Positions 1 to 5,967 of a DNA stretch of 6,093 nucleotides are shown here, piece by piece. Source of the stretch: Bacteroidota bacterium. Lineage in GTDB: Bacteria > Bacteroidota > Bacteroidia > Bacteroidales > SZUA-534. Position numbers and translations under genes: made by a program. Numbering within the stretch: position 1 is the stretch's first letter; the number at the start of each line of letters is the position of its first letter. The stretch covers positions 1-6,093 of the forward strand of contig JAIFNJ010000160.1 of the NCBI GenBank assembly GCA_020047835.1, read 5' to 3'. The notes below the pieces were generated by a model. The model worked only from the letters and a program-made list of their open reading frames with translations, made no database searches and had not been told where the DNA came from.

Positions 1-255
1 TATACCAAGGAACAAACGGAAGATGAAGTAATTAAATTCATGGAATTTTATCCGATTCTAGGAGCCTCGTTTTTAGATTGGATGCAAAGCTACATGCAAC
101 CCGATTTTGGACAGAAAGTATTGTTTTCTTCCGATAATCAAGCGGTTTATAATATTTCCAACTATTCCGATTACATCAAATCGGTGATTCATTACATCTC
201 TTCGATGACCGATAATTTTGCAATAAATATATTTAATGAGGTTACAAAATTCTGA
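1..255 (+). CDS. C-terminal fragment of a dGTPase-like HD-domain phosphohydrolase (5' end outside window)
   Basis: The frame is open from base 1 to the TGA at 253-255, giving the last 84 residues of a protein that begins upstream. An ATG at 40 exists, but the reading frame continues before it with sensible codons, so it is more likely an internal Met than a start. The closing segment, IHYISSMTDNFAINIF (about residues 63-78 of the fragment), resembles the DYISGMTD-x-[YF]-A motif near the C-terminus of dGTPase-type dNTP triphosphohydrolases (the phosphohydrolase-associated domain). Those enzymes hydrolyse dNTPs to deoxynucleosides and triphosphate in the cytoplasm. The catalytic HD residues would lie upstream and cannot be seen, so neither activity nor substrate can be judged. 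The family call is made from a short motif by memory and is moderate; another helical C-terminal domain is possible. The next gene begins 48 bases later with its own promoter-like element. Confidence 0.5.
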   Translation, partial: YTKEQTEDEVIKFMEFYPILGASFLDWMQSYMQPDFGQKVLFSSDNQAVYNISNYSDYIKSVIHYISSMTDNFAINIFNEVTKF

Positions 256-276
256 TTTTTTATACACCTAAATTGC

Positions 277-284
277 TATCTTTA
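277..284 (+). promoter_or_regulatory. Putative -7 promoter element for the TPR kinase/MORN operon
   Basis: TATCTTTA matches the Bacteroidota -7 consensus TAnnTTTG at all but the last base. It lies 19 bases before the ATG at 304, which would give a leader of about 14-16 bases. No convincing -33 TTTG is present at the expected spacing, so strength is uncertain. Read-through from the upstream gene is also possible because the gap is only 48 bases. Confidence 0.5.
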
Positions 285-303
285 TCGCCTACAATAATTT
301 ACC

Positions 304-2478
304 ATGCGTCAGTTTCGATACATAGCAATACTAATTTTTTTGGTTTTGGTTAGCGGACAGAAGTCACAAAGCCATCCAGATGTTGATAGTTTGCTCACAC
401 AGCTAACCATTACTACCAATGATACCGCTTATGTTGATATTCTGAATCAATTGTCGAAGGCCTGCCGATGGAATCAACCGATTGAAGCTATTGATTATGC
501 GGTTAAAGCAGAAAAAATATCTCAAAATTGCAATTATCAACAAGGATTGGCATTGGCCTATCATAACCTTGGAATACTTTATGCCGATAAAGGTAGCAAC
601 GAACTTGCCTTAGAATATTATGGAAAAAGCCTTCAAATACAGCGAATATACAATAACAAGAAAGCTTTGGCCCATTTATACGACAATATGGGTCTTATTT
701 TTCGACGACAACTGAATTTCGATAAGGCATTGAGCTATCATAACCTCAGCTTGAATTTAAAAAAAGAGCTCAACGATACCCTGGGTATTGCATATTCCTA
801 TGAAAACATTGGACTAATTTATTCCGAGCAAGGAAAATACGATAAAGCGTTGATTCATTATTACAATAGCCTGCGATTAAAAGAATCGGTAAACGATAAA
901 TATGGAATGGCTAATTCATACGGAAACATTGGAGTTATTTATTTAAAAATTGAAAGCTACGACCAAGCGATGGTTAATCTGGAGCGGGCATTGTTGATTT
1001 TTTCGGAAATTGAAAACAAGACCGGTATTGCTGAATCACAACTTTATTTAAGCGATATTTATTCTATAAGGAGTGATTATTCAAAAGCCATTTTAGCTCT
1101 GGAACAAAGCATAGTAATTAATAATGAAAAAGGCAATCTGAAAGGTTTAGCCGATGCTTATTTGAAATTGGGAAACATTAATTTTATTCGCAAAAAAGTG
1201 CATCTCGCTCACGACTACTACCTTAAAAGCCTTGACTATTACCAGCGGTTAAAGAATGATTTGGGCATTGTTGAGGCAAGGTTAGCGTTAGCAAAATACT
1301 ATTTCTATCAGGAAGATTTGGAAACATCGAAAATGCAATTGAATTTGCTTATGCGGATGACGGGCACTATGAATTTTGCTCCACTTGAATTGGAAGCCTC
1401 CAAATTGCTTGCGTCTATTTATAAGCGTGAATTAAATTATAATAAAACCACAGAACTGTTATATCATGTAATTGAATTATCAGATACCTTAAATAAGCTA
1501 AACCTTGATAAAGAAGTTACTCAGGTTCAAATGCAATATGAATTTGATAAAAAAATACTTCAAAAGGAATTTGATGAAAGCCATACCCGCCTAGAACAGG
1601 CGCAAAAAGTAAAAAGAATCAGCTTAATCCGGAACATTACGTTGTTGGCTTTTATCGTTTTATTGATTTTATCGCTGATTATTTACCGAAAATCAGCCAA
1701 ATTGTTAGCTCAAAACAAAATACTTGAAGAACAGCAAAGAATTATCAACCATAACATGGAAGAACTTACTGAGCAAAAAATTCAACTAGAAAAAGCAAAT
1801 CATACAAAAGATAAATTTTTAGCTATAATTGGCCATGATTTGAGAAACCCATTCAATGCCATTAATAGTTTTGTTGCAAAGGTAATGGAGCATCCTCAAA
1901 AGCCCGATGAGGTAATGATGGAAAAATATCTTCATCTGATTAAAGATGCCGGAGCAAATGCTCAAAGTTTGCTTGAAAACTTATTGGAGTGGGCTAAGAA
2001 TCAGAACGGAGAACTACAAGCCAGAAAGGAAAAAATTACTTTAAATTATATTTTGCGTGGAAATGTGCTCTTGATAAAAGAAATGGCGGAGCAGAAAAAG
2101 ATTGCATTAGTGGAGGAATATGAGGAAAATCCAGTAGTGGTTATCGACAAAAATATGATAAATGCTGTTATCCGAAACTTGTTATCGAACGCATTAAAAT
2201 TTACTCCAAACGGTGGTAAAATAACTATTAAAACTACCATTAAACAAAATGATGTAAAAGTTTTGGTTAGTGATACAGGTGTTGGAATTGCCCCCGACCA
2301 GCTAAGCATTTTATTTGAGCCCCATACTTTAAAAAAAGGAATTGGAGGCATTGCCACTTCAGGTCTTGGACTCATTCTATGTAAAGATTTTCTTGAAAAA
2401 CACCAGCAAGAGTTACAAGTAGAAAGCACGGTTGATATAGGTACTACTTTTTGGTTTTATTTACCAATAACGGAATAA
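304..2478 (+). CDS. Periplasmic TPR-repeat sensor histidine kinase
   Basis: A complete 724-residue membrane sensor kinase. Residues 1-23 look like a signal peptide (hydrophobic stretch 6-17, no lipobox Cys). Residues 41-400 are nine in-phase TPR units of exactly 40 residues; units two to six best keep the GxAxxYxNxGxxY pattern (81, 121, 161, 201). A charged stretch (401-440, likely coiled coil) leads to one membrane helix at about 444-461 and a second coiled coil (465-503). The cytoplasmic kinase follows: H-box HDLRNP with phospho-acceptor His511 and the DxxN phosphatase-type motif; N-box around Asn625 and Asn629; G1 box DTGVG at 657-661; F-box Phe671; G2 box GLGL at 687-690. All core motifs are intact, so it should autophosphorylate. 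There is no receiver or DNA-binding domain and no response regulator gene is visible, so its partner is elsewhere. The TPR array probably senses a protein or peptide outside the inner membrane (inference). The MORN gene starts one base after the stop. Confidence 0.93.
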   Translation: MRQFRYIAILIFLVLVSGQKSQSHPDVDSLLTQLTITTNDTAYVDILNQLSKACRWNQPIEAIDYAVKAEKISQNCNYQQGLALAYHNLGILYADKGSNELALEYYGKSLQIQRIYNNKKALAHLYDNMGLIFRRQLNFDKALSYHNLSLNLKKELNDTLGIAYSYENIGLIYSEQGKYDKALIHYYNSLRLKESVNDKYGMANSYGNIGVIYLKIESYDQAMVNLERALLIFSEIENKTGIAESQLYLSDIYSIRSDYSKAILALEQSIVINNEKGNLKGLADAYLKLGNINFIRKKVHLAHDYYLKSLDYYQRLKNDLGIVEARLALAKYYFYQEDLETSKMQLNLLMRMTGTMNFAPLELEASKLLASIYKRELNYNKTTELLYHVIELSDTLNKLNLDKEVTQVQMQYEFDKKILQKEFDESHTRLEQAQKVKRISLIRNITLLAFIVLLILSLIIYRKSAKLLAQNKILEEQQRIINHNMEELTEQKIQLEKANHTKDKFLAIIGHDLRNPFNAINSFVAKVMEHPQKPDEVMMEKYLHLIKDAGANAQSLLENLLEWAKNQNGELQARKEKITLNYILRGNVLLIKEMAEQKKIALVEEYEENPVVVIDKNMINAVIRNLLSNALKFTPNGGKITIKTTIKQNDVKVLVSDTGVGIAPDQLSILFEPHTLKKGIGGIATSGLGLILCKDFLEKHQQELQVESTVDIGTTFWFYLPITE

Positions 2479-2479
2479 A

Positions 2480-3205
2480 ATGAAAACCGCAAAATGGATT
2501 ATTTTCATTGTGCTTTTTGGAATTGGGGCTTATTATATCTTAAATCAAAAAGTGCCGCAAGCAACAAATAAGCAAACCATTGAAACCGATTCTTTAAAGC
2601 CAGAAGTAAAACAGCGATTTGATGAAAATGGACTACTTAAAGCAGATGTTGAGGTATTAAATGGTGTAAATCACGGAAAAGCGCACAATTATTATGCTAG
2701 TGGTTCGGTACATTCCGAGATTTCGTATAAAAATGGAATTAAGGATGGAAACAGCATTTGGTATTACGAAAATGGAAAACCTTACCGGATTACTCCTTTT
2801 AAGGATAATAGGATACAGGGGGTTCAACAAAAATTTTACAAATCAGGAAAATTGATGGCTGAGATACCCTACCAAAACGATAGCCTTTTGGAAGGCACCA
2901 AAGAATATTCCGAAACAGGTCAAATTTTAGATGATAAATTACCCTTTCAGATTAAAAAAATTAAACTTAACCAGAATGATCAGGTTTTTATTGAAATTGC
3001 CTCAACTAAAAAAGACATAATAGAAGATGCCTACGCTAAATACACCTTTAAAGGTAAAGCAATGATTAGTAATGCCAGCATTGAAGGTAAAACCTATTTA
3101 ATACCAATTTCTACTTCGGGGTCAATAGTTCCGACGGTTAATGTGGTTGTTATTTACAAAACAAAGTTGAACAACTTAAAACTGGTTTCAAGTGTGTTAA
3201 ATTAA
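2480..3205 (+). CDS. Membrane-anchored MORN-repeat (YwqK-like) protein
   Basis: A 241-residue protein. Residues 5-21 form a hydrophobic N-terminal helix that is either an uncleaved anchor or a signal peptide; there is no lipobox. Residues 61-157 contain four MORN-type (MORN_2, YwqK-like) units with a 24-residue period: NG/DN at 61, 85, 109 and 133, with aromatic-rich centres such as YYASG, YYENG and FYKSG. The fourth has one extra residue. Residues 158-241 are predicted by eye to be beta-rich; I do not recognise a family. Database names for such proteins often say 'toxin-antitoxin system YwqK family antitoxin', but nothing here shows a toxin, and that label should not be read as function. The ATG at 2480 begins one base after the kinase stop, so expression is probably by translational coupling. 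It therefore likely works with the kinase at the cell envelope (inference). Its stop overlaps the stop of the convergent transporter gene. Confidence 0.8.
   Translation: MKTAKWIIFIVLFGIGAYYILNQKVPQATNKQTIETDSLKPEVKQRFDENGLLKADVEVLNGVNHGKAHNYYASGSVHSEISYKNGIKDGNSIWYYENGKPYRITPFKDNRIQGVQQKFYKSGKLMAEIPYQNDSLLEGTKEYSETGQILDDKLPFQIKKIKLNQNDQVFIEIASTKKDIIEDAYAKYTFKGKAMISNASIEGKTYLIPISTSGSIVPTVNVVVIYKTKLNNLKLVSSVLN
3202..3205. other. Shared palindromic stop codons of convergent genes
   Basis: The palindrome TTAA contains the TAA of the MORN gene (3203-3205, + strand) and the TAA of the transporter gene (complement of 3202-3204). There is no intergenic space and no hairpin with a U-tract near the junction, so each transcript must run into the opposite gene before it ends. 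Confidence 0.95.
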
Positions 3206-4095
3206 CTTCCAAAAACTATCAATAGCGCTCCTGCCAGAATCCCCGATAATGCCAATCCTTTCCGTTTTATATTTTTTTCTTTAAAGATAAGTGCACCTGC
3301 AGCAAATGAAATAATAACACTGGTTCTGCGGAGCAGCGATAAAATGGTAATTAATGCTTCCGGTTGTGAAAGAGCATAAAAGTACGCAAAATCAGCCAAA
3401 GTGAGCAATATCCCAATTACGGGTATGGACCAGCGCCAGGTAAATGGAGTACTAGTTTTTCGTTTGGGATACCAAAGAAATATAAGAAACGGTAGAAATA
3501 CTGGAATCATGTACACTGAAAACCAAGCCTGAACGGCCATACGTGGATAATGGCCAATTAAATATTTATCGTAAAGCGTACTTGCGGAACCCAACAAAGT
3601 AGCAATTACCATAAAAAGTATCCATCGGTTGTTTTTAAAAACAATCCCTTCCTTATTTCCAGCAATTGAAAACAAATAAAAAGAGATGAAAACAACGGTT
3701 ATTCCAGCCCATTGCCACCCGTTATAAACTTCGTGGTAAATTATTAATGCTCCAAGAAGCGTCCATACCGGACCTGTTGCACGTATTGGGGTAACAATGG
3801 TTAATGGTAAGTGGTGTAAGGCATAATATGCAAAAATCCACGATGAACCTACCAAAATTGATTTTAAAAAAATTAACCCATGAACCGTTATGTTTACTGA
3901 AGGAACAAATAGTATGGAAGATTCAGAGATTAAACCCAAATTCGATAGAAACAAAATTGGAGTAAATAAAACAGCTCCGGTGGCAGAGGCAAAAAACAAT
4001 ATGGGAATTACGGCATTATCTTTCAATGAAAGCTTTTTTGCTACATCATAAAACCCTAAAAAAAAGCAAGATACGAGTCCTAATAGAATCCACAT
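3202..4095 (-). CDS. EamA/DMT-superfamily inner-membrane transporter
   Basis: A 297-residue, very hydrophobic protein with about ten predicted membrane helices (roughly 1-18, 29-49, 72-92, 97-120, 127-145, 157-178, 187-208, 222-242, 247-271, 279-295). The length and the two repeated five-helix halves fit the EamA (DMT, formerly DUF6) family. Both halves show the characteristic end: a helix after P97 or P245, then a short charged link (YHEVYNG at 120-126; FKEKNIKRKG at 271-280), then the last helix. Family members export or import small metabolites such as amino acids; the substrate here cannot be told from sequence. The ATG at 4095 is the only sensible start, since the first helix begins right after it and no GTG or TTG alternative lies nearby. 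The gene is alone on its strand, converges on the MORN gene with a 4-base overlap, and diverges from gltX. Confidence 0.88.
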   Translation of the reverse strand: MWILLGLVSCFFLGFYDVAKKLSLKDNAVIPILFFASATGAVLFTPILFLSNLGLISESSILFVPSVNITVHGLIFLKSILVGSSWIFAYYALHHLPLTIVTPIRATGPVWTLLGALIIYHEVYNGWQWAGITVVFISFYLFSIAGNKEGIVFKNNRWILFMVIATLLGSASTLYDKYLIGHYPRMAVQAWFSVYMIPVFLPFLIFLWYPKRKTSTPFTWRWSIPVIGILLTLADFAYFYALSQPEALITILSLLRRTSVIISFAAGALIFKEKNIKRKGLALSGILAGALLIVFGS

Positions 4096-4100
4096 GGTGG

Positions 4101-4108
4101 CAAAGATA
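4101..4108 (-). promoter_or_regulatory. -7 promoter element of the EamA transporter gene
   Basis: On the - strand this reads TATCTTTG, a full match to the Bacteroidota -7 consensus TAnnTTTG. Only five bases separate its last G from the ATG at 4095, so the predicted transcription start falls on or within about two bases of the start codon. A clear -33 TTTG is not visible. The element is the same as the one in front of gltX. Confidence 0.65.
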
Positions 4109-4112
4109 GTTA

Positions 4113-4325
4113 AGAAGTTAGAACTATTTAAGGTACTTAGAGTATTTAGAGTTGAGTTTACTTCAAAACTTGAAAGGGTTAAATTTGATTACTACCGATT
4201 TCAAAACTATTTTTTAACCATTGAACACGAGGGGATGCATTCGGAGTTTGAATACTGGCAATAGAATTCCGAAGATTGAAGAAAAACTAACAGCTTCTCC
4301 AATCAAACTCGAATTTCTAACTTCT
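4113..4325. repeat. 11-bp inverted repeat pair in the divergent intergenic region
   Basis: AGAAGTTAGAA at 4113-4123 is the exact reverse complement of TTCTAACTTCT at 4315-4325. The arms do not extend further. Each arm is oriented so that TTCTAACTTCT points towards the gene it precedes, the transporter on one side and gltX on the other. Distance to the -7 box differs (4 bases against 38), so the arms are not at an equivalent promoter position. The 191-base loop makes a simple hairpin unlikely; the pair more probably reflects the same low-complexity repeat type laid down in both orientations. Confidence 0.6.
4124..4150. repeat. Degenerate 9-bp tandem repeat
   Basis: Three adjacent 9-base units fit the pattern STAYTTARR: CTATTTAAG at 4124, GTACTTAGA at 4133 and GTATTTAGA at 4142. 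A more decayed fourth unit may follow at 4151-4159. TTAGAGT recurs exactly at 4137-4143 and 4146-4152. The units lie upstream of the transporter promoter. Confidence 0.55.
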
Positions 4326-4368
4326 AATTTCCAACATCTGATTTCTATTATCCAAATTCCGACTATCT
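4306..4368. repeat. Degenerate heptamer tandem array running into the gltX promoter
   Basis: Nine consecutive 7-base steps can be read in one phase, with an approximate consensus AWTTCYA. The best units are ATTTCTA at 4313 and again at 4341, ACTTCTA at 4320, ATTTCCA at 4327 and AATTCCG at 4355. Units at 4306, 4334 and 4348 are weaker. The ninth step, ACTATCT at 4362, forms the start of the gltX -7 box. The phase holds without insertion or deletion. Confidence 0.65.
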
Positions 4369-4371
4369 TTG
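4364..4371 (+). promoter_or_regulatory. -7 promoter element of gltX
   Basis: TATCTTTG is a full match to the Bacteroidota -7 consensus. It ends 17 bases before the ATG at 4389, giving a predicted leader of about 12-14 bases. A weak -33 candidate, TTTC, lies at 4342-4345 with 18 bases between the elements. This promoter sits inside the extended open frame from 4221 and so supports the start at 4389. Confidence 0.7.
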
Positions 4372-4388
4372 CGCAAAATTTTACCAAA

Positions 4389-5909
4389 ATGACTGATAGA
4401 AGAATTCGTGTCCGTTTTGCGCCAAGCCCAACCGGACCTTTGCATATGGGTGGTGTGCGCACTGCTCTTTTCAATTACCTGTTTGCCAAAAAACACGGCG
4501 GCGACTTTTTGCTCCGCATCGAAGATACCGACCAAACCCGCTTTGTTCCCGGGGCTGAGGAATACATTATGGAAAGCCTCGCTTGGTGCGGAATCAAAGT
4601 GGACGAAGGCATCCGTGAAGGGGGTAAATACGGTCCCTACCGGCAATCGGAGCGACGGGTTATCTATAAAAAATATGTGGACCAATTAGTTGAAAGCGGA
4701 AACGCCTATTATGCGTTTGATACTGCCGAAGAATTGGATGTTTTGCGGAAAGAGGCGGAAGAGAAAAAAGATACGTTTACCTACAATGCAGCCACCCGCG
4801 TTCATTTGAAAAACTCATTAACCCTTTCGACTGCTGAAGTTGAGAAGCTGCTGAAAGAGAGCGATGCCTATGTTATCCGGTTTAAAATGCCGGTGAACCA
4901 TGAAGTGGTGATGCAGGATATCATCCGCGGCGAAGTGCGTGTTAATACTGATACTCTCGACGATAAAGTACTGTATAAATCGGATGGATTGCCAACCTAT
5001 CATTTGGCCAATATTGTGGACGACCATTTGATGGAAATCAGTCACGTTATTCGTGGCGAGGAATGGTTGCCGTCTTTGCCGTTGCATGTTTTGTTGTACC
5101 AATCGTTTGGATGGGAGGAAACCATGCCTAAATTCTCCCACTTACCTCTGCTGCTTAAACCCACCGGCAATGGAAAACTAAGCAAGCGCGATGGCGATAA
5201 AATGGGTTTTCCGGTATTCCCACTTTTTTGGAAATCGGTGGAAGGCGAAACCGCCACCGGTTACCGCGAAGAGGGTTATTTTGCAGATGCATTTGTCAAC
5301 CTGCTGGCCTTACTGGGATGGAATCCAGGTACAGAACAAGAAATCTTCACTATGGATGAACTGATTCAGCTGTTCAGCCTGGAACGGGTAACCAAGTCGG
5401 GCTCCAAGTTCGATCCCAAAAAAGCTGAATGGTTCAACCATCAGTATATGCTTATGAAAACCAATCAAGAATTGGCCCAACAGTTTATACCTATTTTAGA
5501 AGCCAAAGGAATTCATGCCGAATTGGCTAAAGTGGAACACATTGTTGGTTTGATTAAAGAACGGGCCAATTTTGTGAAAGAGTTCTGGGACCAGAGTTCA
5601 TTCTTTTTTCAGGCTCCCGAAAGTTACGATCCGGAAATCATCAAAAAGCGTTGGAAGGAAGAAATCCCGGGTCAACTTACGGCTGTAAAAGAGGTGATTG
5701 CCCAAGTGACTGATTTTAATGGAGTGAATGCCAAAGCGGCCGTTTCGGCTTACATTGAAAGCAATGGCTGGAATTTTGGTTCCATCATGAATACGCTTCG
5801 CTTGTGTTTGGTGGGCGCCAGCAAAGGTCCCGATTTGTTTGAAATTATTGAAATTATTGGCAAAGAAGAGACGGTTTGCAGGATTGAAAAAGCGGTGAAA
5901 AATATCTAG
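4389..5909 (+). CDS. gltX: Glutamyl-tRNA synthetase
   Basis: GltX joins glutamate to tRNA-Glu with ATP in the cytoplasm. The protein is 506 residues, normal for the bacterial family, when started at 4389. It opens with the class I signature: RFAPSPTGPLHMGG at 9-22, holding the HIGH-type motif (HMGG, 19-22), followed by LRIEDTDQTR (42-51). The KMSKS-type motif is KLSKRDG at 263-269. Residues 272-299, just after it, form a short insert that I associate with Bacteroidota GltX. The anticodon-binding helical part spans about 340-506 and is complete. The zinc-binding cysteines seen near residues 95-130 in some GluRS are absent (YYAF replaces the usual Cys-bearing segment), as in many zinc-free members. 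The open frame continues upstream to an ATG at 4221, but those 56 codons cover promoter and repeat sequence. Whether the enzyme also charges tRNA-Gln cannot be told here. Its G+C content is visibly higher than that of the kinase and transporter genes, fitting a highly expressed core gene. Confidence 0.97.
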   Translation: MTDRRIRVRFAPSPTGPLHMGGVRTALFNYLFAKKHGGDFLLRIEDTDQTRFVPGAEEYIMESLAWCGIKVDEGIREGGKYGPYRQSERRVIYKKYVDQLVESGNAYYAFDTAEELDVLRKEAEEKKDTFTYNAATRVHLKNSLTLSTAEVEKLLKESDAYVIRFKMPVNHEVVMQDIIRGEVRVNTDTLDDKVLYKSDGLPTYHLANIVDDHLMEISHVIRGEEWLPSLPLHVLLYQSFGWEETMPKFSHLPLLLKPTGNGKLSKRDGDKMGFPVFPLFWKSVEGETATGYREEGYFADAFVNLLALLGWNPGTEQEIFTMDELIQLFSLERVTKSGSKFDPKKAEWFNHQYMLMKTNQELAQQFIPILEAKGIHAELAKVEHIVGLIKERANFVKEFWDQSSFFFQAPESYDPEIIKKRWKEEIPGQLTAVKEVIAQVTDFNGVNAKAAVSAYIESNGWNFGSIMNTLRLCLVGASKGPDLFEIIEIIGKEETVCRIEKAVKNI

Positions 5910-5924
5910 TTGAAACTAAACTAG
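5906..5924. repeat. Small inverted repeat at the gltX stop codon
   Basis: CTAGTT at 5906-5911 pairs perfectly with AACTAG at 5919-5924 around a 7-base loop. The left arm includes the gltX TAG. The stem is short, A/T-rich and lacks a U-tract, so it is a poor intrinsic terminator. It lies just upstream of the -7 element of the next gene and could be an operator; this is weakly supported. Confidence 0.3.
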
Positions 5925-5936
5925 CGAATAAATCGT

Positions 5937-5944
5937 TAACTTTG
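5937..5944 (+). promoter_or_regulatory. -7 promoter element of the antitoxin-like gene
   Basis: TAACTTTG fully matches TAnnTTTG and lies 23 bases before the ATG at 5968, giving a leader of roughly 18-20 bases. The nearest TTG upstream (5910-5912) is 24 bases away, longer than the usual spacer, so the -33 element is doubtful. Confidence 0.5.
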
Positions 5945-5967
5945 ATGAATAAAAAGTTGTTTAAGCT

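Larger units (their letters stand above)
4096..4388. other. Divergent intergenic region between transporter gene and gltX
   Basis: These 293 bases hold two -7 elements facing outward, a 9-base degenerate repeat near the transporter side and a 7-base degenerate repeat near gltX. The middle part (about 4160-4305) is AT-rich and shows nothing I can identify beyond a weak GGTTAAA/TTTAACC pairing (4177-4183 with 4213-4219). The gltX frame stays open from 4221, but this stretch has no synthetase similarity and its apparent codons are made of the repeats. Confidence 0.75.

Noticed and set aside
304..372. Lipoprotein signal at the kinase N-terminus
   Set aside because: The hydrophobic segment is not followed by a Cys in a lipobox; the first Cys is at residue 54.
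2046..2429. A 127-codon open frame on the - strand within the kinase domain
   Set aside because: It is antisense to the conserved N, G1 and G2 boxes of the kinase, and the peptide is Cys/Phe/Ser-rich without family features.
2480..3205. MORN protein as a genuine antitoxin
   Set aside because: The label comes from automatic naming of YwqK-like repeats. No toxin gene is beside it, and its partner by operon structure is a sensor kinase.
4177..4219. GGTTAAA/TTTAACC as a terminator hairpin
   Set aside because: The stem is only 7 A/T-rich base pairs with a 29-base loop and lies between two divergent promoters, where no transcript is expected to end.
4221..4388. N-terminal extension of gltX or a separate small gene
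   Set aside because: The codons come from the heptamer repeat and promoter, no family similarity is visible, and gltX has a standard start at 4389.
4214..4685. Open frames on the - strand across the gltX start
   Set aside because: They are opposite a well-supported synthetase gene and have no recognisable protein features.
5906..5924. Intrinsic terminator of gltX
   Set aside because: The stem is 6 base pairs with two G/C pairs and no following T-run, too weak for a terminator.
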